From Pseudomonas crudilactis (GTDB taxonomy: Bacteria > Pseudomonadota > Gammaproteobacteria > Pseudomonadales > Pseudomonadaceae), in the NCBI RefSeq assembly GCF_013433315.1, contig NZ_WXVV01000009.1, forward strand, positions 1 to 64,000: 64,000 nucleotides of DNA, given 5' to 3'. Under the pieces are notes generated by a model. The model worked only from the letters and a program-made list of their open reading frames with translations, was not told where the DNA came from and ran no database searches. Of this stretch, positions 1-9,100 are shown one piece after another. The position numbers and the translations under genes were made by a program. Within the stretch, counting starts at the first letter, position 1, and each line of letters begins with the position of its first letter.

Positions 1-54
1 ATCGCCCGAATCGACTTGAACTTGCAGATCGTTACGGCAGGTAAGAAGATCTAA
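1..54 (+). CDS. 3' end of an unidentified gene (possibly a transposase)
   Basis: An open frame enters from the left edge and ends at TAA (52-54), giving 17 residues ending in GKKI. It is followed by two near-identical copies of a tgtccaccatgtctccg block (about 60-97). I associate such blocks with the ends of some Pseudomonas insertion sequences, so a transposase C-terminus is possible. Too little is visible to identify the family. Confidence 0.3.
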   Translation: MARIDLNLQIVTAGKKI

Positions 55-106
55 AACCGTCCACCATGTCTCCGAACATGTGTCCACCATGTCTCCGGTA
101 CATACA

Positions 107-133
107 CTCCCGGAGGGAGAGGGGACTGACCGA
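107..133 (-). repeat. REP-like palindrome, inverted left flank of the repeat cluster
   Basis: The segment begins with a compact palindrome (ctcccggagggag) and continues into ggggactgaccga. Read on the minus strand it gives tcggtcagtccc followed by the ctctccctccgggag core, the same element found in plus orientation at 433-471 and 17723-17756. It forms the left, inverted boundary of the tandem repeats at 181-440. Confidence 0.6.
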
Positions 134-180
134 GTGATCTTGCGAGTTACATCGACCTGAAAGATCAGCGTGATCTCAGG

Positions 181-440
181 CTTGGCCAAGCGAAGATCAG
201 CGGGGAAGTCGCAAGTTGGCGTGCATCCCCCATACACCTCAGCCAGTCCCCCCCGAAACAACAACGCATATCCAAGCTTGGCCAAGCCAAGTTCACCACT
301 GAAGTCGCAAGTCGGCGCACATTACCCAGACACCTCGGTCAGTCCCCCGAAAGAACACCACCATCCAAGCTTGGCCAAGCCAAGTTCACCACTAAAGTCG
401 CAAGTCGGCGCACATCACCCAGACACCTCGGTCAGTCCCC
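181..440 (+). repeat. Tandem 93-96 bp repeat, about 2.8 copies
   Basis: Three units start with cttggccaag at 181, 277 and 370, so the periods are 96 and 93 bp. Each contains a gaagtcgcaagt(t/c)ggcg block or close variant and ends in a cacctc(a/g)g(c/t)cagtccc block. Units 2 and 3 are nearly identical; unit 1 is diverged. The last unit runs directly into the REP-like palindrome at 433-471. The frame that crosses the array is low-complexity and has no credible start, so I treat the stretch as non-coding. Confidence 0.8.
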
Positions 441-471
441 TCTCCCTCTGGGAGAGGGTTAGGGTGAGGGG
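433..471 (+). repeat. REP-like palindrome (second REP class)
   Basis: A hairpin of the form ccctctccctctgggagaggg is followed by ttagggtgagggg. The same layout occurs at 17602-17635 (inverted) and 17723-17756, so it is a dispersed Pseudomonas palindrome. It lies immediately downstream of the small minus-strand gene at 480-797 and may end its transcript. Confidence 0.75.
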
Positions 472-479
472 CTTTGCTT

Positions 480-797
480 TTAGGGCATGCTGCGCAGGCG
501 CCTGCCGATGACATCGAGCACATCACAGCCGTCGCGCAAAGGAATCACGCAGAGCTGGGCGAAGTCGCTGAGGATGACGGAGTCGCATTCGACCGAGCCG
601 CGCATGCACATGTTTTCCAGCACCTGGATCACGGCGCGCAGGCGATGGTTGGCGGCGTCCATAAGGATGTCGAGGGGCACGTGGGTGTCGATGAACAGGG
701 TCGGCATGTCGCTGCAATTGCCGGTCAGGGCCATGAAGCGGTTATCGGGATGGGGGATGATTTTTTCGTAGGGTGGAGCCGTTCGTATTGTCGTCAT
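480..797 (-). CDS. Small hypothetical protein, resembles DUF3077/DUF6124-type Pseudomonas proteins
   Basis: The gene encodes 105 residues starting MTTIRTAPPYEK. I chose the ATG at 797 because a GGAAGA ribosome-binding site sits a few bases upstream; a longer upstream frame is rich in unlikely residues. After a short N-terminus comes an acidic and hydrophobic segment (THVPLDILMDAANHRL, then VIQVLENMCM), probably helical. There is no signal peptide, membrane helix or catalytic motif. The pattern recalls short Pseudomonas-specific proteins of unknown function often found singly beside accessory genes. The family call is an impression, not an alignment. It lies 329 bp downstream of the DUF4123/vgrG pair on the same strand, and I see no evidence that it is a secreted effector. 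Confidence 0.6.
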   Translation of the reverse strand: MTTIRTAPPYEKIIPHPDNRFMALTGNCSDMPTLFIDTHVPLDILMDAANHRLRAVIQVLENMCMRGSVECDSVILSDFAQLCVIPLRDGCDVLDVIGRRLRSMP

Positions 798-1126
798 TTC
801 TATCTTCCATAGAGTGTAAAAGTGAACTGCCGCATTCCTTCCTACGGGATTGGGTGGCAGCCGTGCACGGGAGTAGGAAACCGACCCATGGAATTCGGCC
901 ACGCCGAAGCGTGTCCCGCACACAGCCGCCGCTGACGACATTGCTCACACAAGTTACGTGCCGCAATTCAAACAACAGCGCTGATGCACCATAGGTAGAG
1001 GGCTCCTACACCCTGCCACCGCTCTCGCAGTGACAACGAAAAGACTATCCCTGCAACCCACCGCCCACCAGTTCATGAAAACCGCCGCAACTCGAAGGAA
1101 TCGTCCGAGACCTTCGCCCCGAAAAC
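798..1126. other. Gene-free gap downstream of the VgrG adaptor
   Basis: The 329 bases between the small gene and the end of the DUF4123 gene hold no frame with a convincing start, Shine-Dalgarno site or recognisable protein. In typical vgrG-DUF4123 units this is where the effector gene begins, so the gap may mark a deletion or decayed cargo. No clear terminator or repeat was seen. Confidence 0.5.
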
Positions 1127-1840
1127 TCACTCCGACTCTGCCAGCAAAAACGCCAGCAACGCCGATTGCGACGAATCTTCCGACATTGAAACCTGAAAAA
1201 ACCGCCTGACCTTGCAACGCAAAACCGCCTCGGAAAACGCCTCGAAAAGGGTCGGATGTTCTTCGCTCAACCACTGCAACGCATTGGCCGTTCGAACGTC
1301 ATTGCCCTGCTGCGCCAGCACCGACTCCGGCACCTGCCACCACGGAAATACCCGTCCCGAAACCTGCGCCCTGCCACCAATTTCCAGCGCCTGACCATTA
1401 ATCAAACAACGCCCGATCAGCGGAAAAAGTCGCGCCACCTCCACCTCATCAGACTGCAAAATCGGCAACAGAAACCGTCCGTCCCAGAGTCGGAAAAACA
1501 CCGTTTTGCCGCCCGGCATCAGCACTTGGGTCAGGCTGCGAAAGTGCGCCACCACCTCTTCAAGGCTTGCCGACGATACCGCAAGCCAACCCCAATCCCG
1601 CGATTCGGTAGTGGCGACCCAATGCAGAAACTCACTGTCAGCAGCGACAATTCCCACGTAAGGCATCACCGCATCCCACTCGGCATAGATCGTCTCGGCC
1701 CAGATCGGACTCGCCATGTCTGGCCAGGCCTCAAGCGGTTTCGCCGCACTGGCATTACTGAACACTGCGAACAATTGCTCGGATGCTTGCAAAGGTTCGC
1801 GCGCCAACCATTCGGCAGGCAAAAGAAAATCAGGCTGCAC
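1127..1840 (-). CDS. DUF4123 protein, type VI secretion adaptor/chaperone (Tap-like)
   Basis: DUF4123 proteins load effectors onto the VgrG spike of the type VI secretion system. The 237 residues begin near QPDFLLPAEW and carry conserved-looking blocks: WAETIYAEWDAVMPYVG, WGWLAVSSASLEEVVAHFR and VFFRLWDGRFLLPIL, ending in a helical tail. I chose the GTG at 1840 because it overlaps the vgrG stop by 11 bp and is preceded by AAGGA with an 8-base spacer. A longer version from 1888 would overlap vgrG by 59 bp. The gene is translationally coupled to vgrG. The effector expected immediately downstream is not visible. Confidence 0.85.
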   Translation of the reverse strand: MQPDFLLPAEWLAREPLQASEQLFAVFSNASAAKPLEAWPDMASPIWAETIYAEWDAVMPYVGIVAADSEFLHWVATTESRDWGWLAVSSASLEEVVAHFRSLTQVLMPGGKTVFFRLWDGRFLLPILQSDEVEVARLFPLIGRCLINGQALEIGGRAQVSGRVFPWWQVPESVLAQQGNDVRTANALQWLSEEHPTLFEAFSEAVLRCKVRRFFQVSMSEDSSQSALLAFLLAESE

Positions 1841-3845
1841 AGAGACCGTCCTTGCAACGTTCACACTCTTCGCAGAATGGCGCGTCACCCTTGAAGCTCA
1901 TGATTTGTGCAGCCGTCAGCATGGCAGCCGGCGCGGCGGCGAGTTTCTCCGGCAATCCCGGTACAACCGGCGCGGCACTCATCGCCGCCATCGCTGCGCC
2001 GCCCACGACAATCGGCACGCTGCTGAAAATGCCACCCGGGCCGATGTTGATCCATTGCCCGCCCGCCTGAATCGTCGCACTCGCGCCGCCGTCGATGACA
2101 ACTTGCTGACCAGCGCTGACATGGAATTGCCCACTGGCGCTGATCGCCTGATTGCTCACGCGAACATGCCGGTCGCCGATCACGCTCAGATGATCGTCCT
2201 GCTTCACTTCGGTCTGTCGCTGGCCGTGGGTGATGCGCTGTTCATCAGCCTTCAACTCATGCCGCGCGGTGCCGGTGACGACGATGCTGCGCTGGTTATC
2301 AACCTGCACCTGTTGATCGTTCAATACATGCTGCGTCCAGTTACGCTGGGCGCGCAGATAGATTTCCTCAGCGCCTTTCTTATCCTCGATGCGCAGTTCG
2401 TTGTAGCCGCCACCGCCGGGGCTGCTCTGACTGCGGAAAATGCTACGAGTCTTGTCCGCCGGCAGATCCAGCGGAATCGGCGTCGCGGCGTTGGGCAGGC
2501 AGCCCACGACCAAAGGTTTGTCGGCGTCGGCATCGATGAAACCGACCAGCACCTCCATGCCGACTCGCGGAATCAACACACTGCCGTAACGGTCATGGGC
2601 CCAACCGCTGGCAACGCGCAGCCAACAACTGGAATGCTCGTTCAATTCACCGTCGCGATCCCAGGCCAGTTGCACCTTGACCCGGCCATACTCGTCGCAG
2701 TGGATTTCCGTATCTTTCGGCCCGGTTACAACCGCCGGTTGATAGCCGAGCATGCGCGGCTTCTCCGGCCCCAGCGCCGGGCGGAAGAACACGTCCCACG
2801 GCGTCGCGAGAAAGGTATTACGGTAACCCTGGAAAGCTTCGCCATCGCTGGTCACCGATTCCTCCAGCACTTGCGGCTGGCGGCCATGGTGTTCAACGGC
2901 GGTCAGCAGCCACAGGTCATTCCAGTCGTGGCGCGGATGTTCACTCAGTTGCAGGAAATGTCCGCAAACCAACGCGGATTCATCGCTGATGCCCTCGGCC
3001 TGACGGAAATCGGCGACATGTCGCTCAAGTGCCCGCTGAGCGAGATGCTTGCCGGTGTCCCGATCATTGAATTGGCCAGGGAAATGATAGTCCTCCAGCA
3101 CTGGGCGCTGCTCGCCGTCGATACGGCTTTGCAAATGCAGCCGCGGTTTTTCAAAGTTGTAATCGCGCCGGGTCACCACGCTGGTGCGGGTTTCCACGCG
3201 CACGTTGAAACGCTGAATCGCCGGGGCTCCTGCAGACATGCCACTGCCCGGCAGATAAAGGGTCGGCGTGGCCAGTTTTGGAAACACCGTCTGATCATCA
3301 CCGAACACCAGTACGTGCGCGTCGAGGCTGTGCTGAAAGTGGTAATGAATGCCGACCTCGGCACACAGGCGCTGGATGAACGCCAGATCGCTTTCGGCAT
3401 ACTGCACGCAATACTCACGAACCGGGTATTCGCTGCCTAACCGAAACTCGAAAGCATCCCGAAGGATCGCGTGATCCTTAAGCACCTGCGCAACAATTTG
3501 CGGCACGCTCTGATGCTGGAAAATCCGCTGATTGATGCGGTGTCCCAGATACGTCAGACGTGGGACGAGGCTCAGGTGATAGCGCGTCAGACGTTTCCCT
3601 GAATCACCCTGCCCGACCTGATAAATCTGACCGTGAACGCCGGAACCGTCCGCATCAAAGCTCAGAAACGCCTGACAGTGCAGCAGGCTCTCAAGATCCA
3701 GATCCGGTCGCTCACTGACCATTTCCAGCTCGAAGCGAAAAGGTTCGCTGATGGCTTCCTTGCCCGTGAACTCAAGGACCTTGAGGTCATGCTGGGCGCC
3801 TTCGAGGGTCAACGTGAAACGCGGTTGATTGGCAGGCGCGAACAT
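1830..3845 (-). CDS. vgrG: VgrG type VI secretion spike protein
   Basis: VgrG trimers cap the Hcp tube and carry effectors into target cells. The 671-residue protein has the usual order: a gp27-like N-terminal region (about 1-370, including QRLCAEVGIHYHFQ), the OB-fold gp5-like segment (DEYGRVKVQLAWDRDG, then GSVLIPRVGMEVLVGFIDAD, about 415-480), and a C-terminal repetitive beta-helix region (QRSIVVTGTARHELKADEQ onward). A hydrophobic Ala-rich stretch and a Cys-rich tail (FCEECERCKDGLCAA) close the protein. No enzymatic extension is fused on, so it looks like a carrier VgrG. It pairs with the DUF4123 adaptor downstream. No Hcp, sheath or membrane-complex genes are nearby, so it would depend on a T6SS encoded elsewhere. 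Confidence 0.93.
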   Translation of the reverse strand: MFAPANQPRFTLTLEGAQHDLKVLEFTGKEAISEPFRFELEMVSERPDLDLESLLHCQAFLSFDADGSGVHGQIYQVGQGDSGKRLTRYHLSLVPRLTYLGHRINQRIFQHQSVPQIVAQVLKDHAILRDAFEFRLGSEYPVREYCVQYAESDLAFIQRLCAEVGIHYHFQHSLDAHVLVFGDDQTVFPKLATPTLYLPGSGMSAGAPAIQRFNVRVETRTSVVTRRDYNFEKPRLHLQSRIDGEQRPVLEDYHFPGQFNDRDTGKHLAQRALERHVADFRQAEGISDESALVCGHFLQLSEHPRHDWNDLWLLTAVEHHGRQPQVLEESVTSDGEAFQGYRNTFLATPWDVFFRPALGPEKPRMLGYQPAVVTGPKDTEIHCDEYGRVKVQLAWDRDGELNEHSSCWLRVASGWAHDRYGSVLIPRVGMEVLVGFIDADADKPLVVGCLPNAATPIPLDLPADKTRSIFRSQSSPGGGGYNELRIEDKKGAEEIYLRAQRNWTQHVLNDQQVQVDNQRSIVVTGTARHELKADEQRITHGQRQTEVKQDDHLSVIGDRHVRVSNQAISASGQFHVSAGQQVVIDGGASATIQAGGQWINIGPGGIFSSVPIVVGGAAMAAMSAAPVVPGLPEKLAAAPAAMLTAAQIMSFKGDAPFCEECERCKDGLCAA

Positions 3846-4010
3846 CCGATGTCTCTCTGCAAAATGAAGGGCGGGCGATTCTGCATGAGGGGCAAGGGGT
3901 GATGAGTGGGTGACGGGAAAATCAGATTTGCCCTACTTTCATTGCTGAAAACCCCTGCAAAAAGCGGCGCCTTCAACTACAGACAAGTCTCCAAAACCAC
4001 CGTCGAACCC

Positions 4011-4100
4011 TGTGGGAGCGAGCCTGCTCGCGAAGACGGAGTGTCAGTCGACATCAACATTGCCTGACACACCGCATTCGCGAGCAGGCTCGCTCCCACA
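4011..4100. repeat. REPIN (inverted pair of REP palindromes)
   Basis: A tgtgggagcgagcctgctcgcga arm at the left and its reverse complement at the right enclose about 45 bases. The same layout recurs at 10147, 25073, 40282, 48933 and 50299. It lies between the vgrG start and the putP terminator. The remaining sequence from 3846 to 4010 shows no other feature. Confidence 0.93.
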
Positions 4101-4135
4101 TTGGATCTCCACAGGATTCGAGAAATCATGGGCAC

Positions 4136-4174
4136 AAAAAAACGGCCCGTCTCCTGTAGGAAACGGGCCGTTTT
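4136..4174 (-). terminator. Rho-independent terminator of putP
   Basis: An aacggcccgt stem pairs with acgggccgtt around a short loop. On the minus strand the hairpin is followed by a run of seven T, 24 bases past the putP stop. Confidence 0.9.
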
Positions 4175-4197
4175 CGGGTGAGCCGGAGCTCAGGGCA

Positions 4198-5682
4198 TTA
4201 CTTGTTCAGGTGGAAATCTTTTTCCGCCGCTTCGAAGCGCTGCACCATGCCAGCAGTCGGCGAACCGAGCTTGCTGACAATGTAGATGGCCAGGCTGGCG
4301 AAGATGAAGCCCGGGATGATTTCGTACAGACCCAGCAGTTCGAAATGCTTCCAGACCACCACGGTGATCGCGCCGACCAGGATACCGGCCAGTGCGCCGT
4401 CGCGGGTCATGCCTTTCCAGACCACCGAGATCAGCACAACCGGACCGAACGCGGCACCGAAACCGGCCCAAGCGTAGGACACCAGACCCAGTACGCGGTT
4501 TTCCGGGTTGGCGGCCAGACCGATCGCGATCAGGGCGACCAGCAGCACCATCGCGCGGCCGACCCACACCAGTTCAACCTGGGAAGCGGATTTACGCAGG
4601 AAGGTTTTGTAGAAGTCTTCGGTCAGGGCGCTCGAGCACACCAGCAACTGGCAGCTCAGGGTGCTCATCACCGCAGCCAGGATGGCCGACAGCAGCACAC
4701 CGGCAATCCAAGGGTTGAAGAGGATTTTCGCCAGTTCGATGAACACGCGCTCGTGGTTCTCGGTCACGGGACCGGCCACTTCCGGGTGCGCCGAGAAGTA
4801 AGCGATACCGAAGAAGCCCACGGCCACGGTGCCGCCCAGGCACAGGATCATCCAGGTCATGGAAATGCGACGAGCCTTGGCGATCGACTTCACCGAATCC
4901 GCGGCCATGAAACGCGCGAGGATGTGCGGCTGACCGAAGTAGCCCAAACCCCAGCCCATCAGCGAGATGATGCCGATGAAGGTAGTGCCTTTGAGCATGT
5001 CGAAGTTGCTTGGATCTTGTGCTTCGATCGCCAGGAACGTGGTGTCGACGCCGCCGGTGGCCAGCAGGACGATGATCGGCGTAAGGATCAGCGCGAAAAT
5101 CATCAGCGTGGCTTGTACGGTGTCGGTCCAGCTCACGGCCAGGAAGCCACCGATAAAGGTGTAGGCAATTGTCGCCGCAGCACCGGCCCACAGCGCGGTC
5201 TCGTAAGACATGCCGAAGGTGCTTTCGAACAGACGGGCACCGGCCACAATGCCGGAAGCGCAGTAAATGGTGAAGAACACCAGAATCACGATCGCCGAAA
5301 TGATCCGCAGCAGGCCGCTTTTGTCTTCAAAACGGCTGGCGAAGTAGTCCGGCAGGGTCAGGGCATCGCCGTTGTGCTCGGTCTGCACGCGCAGACGGCC
5401 GGCAACGAACAGCCAGTTCAGGTAGGCACCGATGATCAGACCGATGGCGATCCAGCTTTCGGACAGACCGGACATGTAGATGGCACCCGGCAGGCCCATC
5501 AACAACCAGCCGCTCATGTCGGACGCACCGGCAGACAGCGCGGTGACGACGCTGCCGAGGCTGCGACCACCGAGAATATAGTCAGAAAGGTTGTTGGTGG
5601 AGCGATAGGCCATCAAGCCGATCAGCACCATTGCTGCGATGTAGATCACGAACGTGATCAGGGTTGGATTGCTTACGCTCAT
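4198..5682 (-). CDS. putP: Sodium/proline symporter PutP
   Basis: PutP imports L-proline with Na+ across the inner membrane for use as carbon and nitrogen source. The 494-residue protein has about 13 hydrophobic segments and typical SSS-family blocks: YILGGRSLGSVVTALSAGASDMSGWLLMG split near the N-terminus, IGAYLNWLFVAGRLR, and SAILAAVMSTLSCQLLVCSSALTEDFYK in the second half. I chose the ATG at 5682 (MSVSNPTLITF) because it matches the usual family start; an in-frame extension upstream is basic and lies in the control region. It is divergent from putA and shares its GTTGCA-rich intergenic region, so both are expected to be repressed by PutA without proline. It ends at a clear terminator. Confidence 0.95.
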   Translation of the reverse strand: MSVSNPTLITFVIYIAAMVLIGLMAYRSTNNLSDYILGGRSLGSVVTALSAGASDMSGWLLMGLPGAIYMSGLSESWIAIGLIIGAYLNWLFVAGRLRVQTEHNGDALTLPDYFASRFEDKSGLLRIISAIVILVFFTIYCASGIVAGARLFESTFGMSYETALWAGAAATIAYTFIGGFLAVSWTDTVQATLMIFALILTPIIVLLATGGVDTTFLAIEAQDPSNFDMLKGTTFIGIISLMGWGLGYFGQPHILARFMAADSVKSIAKARRISMTWMILCLGGTVAVGFFGIAYFSAHPEVAGPVTENHERVFIELAKILFNPWIAGVLLSAILAAVMSTLSCQLLVCSSALTEDFYKTFLRKSASQVELVWVGRAMVLLVALIAIGLAANPENRVLGLVSYAWAGFGAAFGPVVLISVVWKGMTRDGALAGILVGAITVVVWKHFELLGLYEIIPGFIFASLAIYIVSKLGSPTAGMVQRFEAAEKDFHLNK

Positions 5683-6140
5683 TGAGTTACGCCCTGGCTT
5701 TGTTTTTATGTAGCGGCGGTGGTGAACCGCACGCAAACGACGACGTTTGGCAGACGATCCGGGATCCCGCGCATTTAGGACTGATGTTTCCCCAGGAAAG
5801 CCATCAGCCGGTACACCGGGTTATTCCCGGTTGCACCTTGGGCGCGAATGCTATGCAACAAATCAAATAAGGTGCAACCAGTTTCGTGAGAATTAGTTGC
5901 ACCCAATCGGATTTATCGACGACCACCCCGTTTTTGCTCCCTTTTGTGGCAGTCATGGCCCTTTGCTAGAAGCAAAAGCACCAAGCGGGAGCAGCACTTC
6001 CGTACCAGAAAATAATTCCTGACGAGTTGCCTATTATTCCGACAAAAAAAGGGTTGCACCCGGTTGCACCTCTTTCGGCGCACGGCTAATCTTGCCGCCA
6101 GCTGATGCCACGCAACTGTGGCAACCATGAGGATAAAAAT
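5683..6140. promoter_or_regulatory. putP-putA divergent control region with six PutA operator hexamers
   Basis: GTTGCA, the core recognised by the ribbon-helix-helix domain of enterobacterial PutA, occurs six times: 5830-5835 (+), 5854-5859 (-), 5873-5878 (-), 5896-5901 (+), 6053-6058 (+) and 6063-6068 (+). Five of the six extend to GTTGCACC or a near variant. Four lie in a 72-bp group on the putP side and two lie head to tail on the putA side. The number is far above chance for 458 bp. Promoter elements could not be placed confidently. Regulation by PutA is inferred from the hexamers and the conserved PutA N-terminus. Confidence 0.8.
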
Positions 6141-9100
6141 ATGGCTACCACCACCCTTGGGGTCAAACTCGATGACCCGACCCGCGAACGCCTGAAGGCC
6201 GCCGCAACCTCGATTGATCGCACACCGCACTGGCTGATCAAGCAGGCAATTTTCAATTACCTGGAGAAACTCGAGGGTGGTGCAACCCTGACTGAGCTGA
6301 ACGGTTTGACCGCCAAGGACGCCGATGAGGCGGGCGAAGTGCACTCCGATCACGCCCACCAATGCTTCCTCGAATTCGCCGAAAGCATCCTGCCGCAATC
6401 CGTTCTGCGCGCTTCGATCACCGCCGCTTACCGTCGCCCTGAGCCGGAAGTGGTGCCGATGCTGATCGAGCAGGCTCGCCTGCCGGTCGCCATGGCTGAA
6501 GCCACCAACAAGCTCGCCGCTTCCATCGCGGAAAAACTGCGTAACCAGAAAAGTGCCGGCGGTCGTGCAGGCATTGTTCAGGGCCTGCTGCAGGAATTTT
6601 CCCTGTCTTCCCAGGAAGGCGTAGCGCTGATGTGCCTGGCCGAAGCGCTGCTGCGTATCCCGGACAAAGGCACTCGTGATGCACTGATCCGCGACAAGAT
6701 CAGCACCGGTAACTGGCACCCGCATTTGGGCAACAGCCCTTCGCTGTTCGTCAACGCCGCAACCTGGGGTCTGCTGCTGACCGGCAAACTGGTCTCGACG
6801 CACAACGAAGCCGGCCTGACCTCGTCCTTGAGCCGCATCATCGGCAAGAGCGGCGAGCCGATGATCCGCAAGGGCGTCGACATGGCCATGCGCCTGATGG
6901 GCGAGCAGTTCGTCACCGGCGAAACCATCGCCGAAGCGCTGGCCAACGCGAGCAAGTTCGAAGCCAAGGGCTTCCGTTATTCCTACGACATGCTCGGTGA
7001 AGCGGCGCTGACCGAACACGATGCGCAGAAGTACCTGGCGTCGTACGAACAAGCGATTCACTCGATCGGCAAAGCGTCCCACGGTCGTGGGATTTATGAA
7101 GGCCCGGGCATCTCGATCAAATTGTCGGCACTGCACCCGCGTTACAGCCGTGCGCAGTACGAGCGTGTGATGGACGAGCTGTACCCGCGCCTGCTGTCTC
7201 TGACCCTGCTGGCCAAGCAATACGACATCGGCCTGAACATCGACGCCGAAGAAGCCGACCGTCTCGAACTGTCGCTGGATCTGCTCGAGCGTCTGTGCTT
7301 CGAGCCGCAACTGACCGGCTGGAACGGCATCGGTTTCGTCATTCAGGCTTACCAGAAACGTTGCCCGTACGTGATCGATTACGTGATCGATCTGGCTCGT
7401 CGCAGCCGTCATCGCCTGATGATCCGCTTGGTGAAAGGCGCGTACTGGGACAGCGAAATCAAGCGCGCCCAGGTCGAAGGCCTGGAAGGCTATCCGGTCT
7501 ACACCCGCAAGGTGTACACCGACGTTTCCTACATCGCTTGCGCACGCAAACTGCTGTCGGTGCCGGAAGTCATCTACCCGCAGTTCGCCACGCACAACGC
7601 CCACACCCTGTCGGCGATTTACCACATTGCCGGTCAGAACTATTACCCGGGCCAGTACGAATTCCAGTGCCTGCACGGCATGGGCGAACCGCTTTACGAA
7701 CAAGTTGTTGGCAAAGTTTCCGAAGGCAAGCTGAACCGTCCGTGCCGCGTGTACGCTCCGGTCGGTACCCACGAAACCCTGCTGGCGTACCTCGTACGTC
7801 GCTTGCTGGAAAACGGTGCAAACACCTCGTTCGTCAACCGCATCGCCGACCAGTCGATTTCGATTCAGGAACTGGTGGCCGATCCGGTGGCGCAGATCGA
7901 GCAGATGGCGACCGTGGAAGGTGGTTTCGGCCTGCCGCACCCGCGCATCCCGCTGCCGCGTGATCTTTACGGTGCTGAGCGCGCCAACTCCAGCGGCATC
8001 GACATGGCCAACGAACATCGTCTGGCTTCGCTGTCCTGCGCTTTGCTGGCCACCGCGCACACCGACTGGAAAGCCGCGCCGATGCTCGGTTGCGCCTCCA
8101 GCACCGAAGCTCCGGCTCCGGTGCTGAACCCGGCGGATCACCGCGATGTGGTCGGCCATGTTCAGGAAGCCACCGTCGAAGACGTCGACAACGCCATTCA
8201 ATGCGCGCTGAACGCCGCGCCGATCTGGCAGGCTACCCCGCCGGCCGAACGTGCGGCGATTCTGGAACGTGCCGCCGACTTGATGGAAGGCGAGATCCAG
8301 CCGCTGATGGGCCTGTTGGCGCGTGAAGCCGGCAAGACTTTCGCCAACGCCATCGCCGAAGTTCGCGAAGCCATCGACTTCCTGCGTTATTACGCAGTGC
8401 AGGCGCGCAACGATTTCAGCAACGACGCCCATCGTCCACTGGGCCCTGTGGTATGCATCAGCCCGTGGAACTTCCCGCTGGCGATCTTCAGCGGTCAAGT
8501 CGCTGCGGCATTGGCTGCCGGTAACCCGGTATTGGCCAAGCCTGCCGAGCAAACTCCGCTGGTGGCCGCGCAAGCCGTGCGCTTGCTGCTCGAAGCCGGG
8601 ATTCCGGAAGGCGTGCTGCAACTGCTGCCGGGTCGCGGTGAAACCGTTGGCGCCGGCCTGGTTGGCGATGAGCGCGTCAAAGGCGTGATGTTCACCGGTT
8701 CCACCGAAGTCGCTCGTCTGCTGCAACGTAATATTGCTGGCCGTCTCGACAGCCAGGGCCGTCCGATTCCGCTGATAGCTGAAACCGGTGGCCAGAACGC
8801 GATGATCGTCGACTCCTCGGCACTGACCGAACAAGTCGTGATCGACGTGGTGTCCTCGGCCTTCGACAGTGCCGGTCAGCGTTGCTCGGCGCTGCGGGTA
8901 CTGTGCCTGCAGGAAGATTCCGCCGATCGCGTCATCGAAATGCTCAAAGGTGCCATGGCCGAAAGCCGTCTCGGCAACCCTGAGCGCTTGTCCGTGGACA
9001 TCGGCCCGGTGATCGACGCCGAAGCCAAGGCTGGCATCGACAAGCACATCCAGGGCATGCGCGACAAAGGTCGCAACGTGTACCAGGTGGCGATTGCCGA

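Noticed and set aside
60..100. Complete insertion sequence at the left edge
   Set aside because: Only a 17-codon gene end and two short direct repeats are visible; no terminal inverted repeats or transposase motif can be confirmed.
170..511. Apparent 113-residue protein across the left repeats
   Set aside because: Its sequence is the 93-bp repeat translated three times plus the REP palindrome, with no ribosome-binding site.
954..1274. Possible small minus-strand gene overlapping the DUF4123 gene as a T6SS effector
   Set aside because: It starts far inside the DUF4123 gene in another frame, shows no ribosome-binding site, and the Gly/Val/Arg-rich sequence fits no toxin family.
1716..3440. 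Plus-strand open frame opposite vgrG
   Set aside because: It is an antisense shadow of vgrG and the DUF4123 gene with no start signal or recognisable domain.
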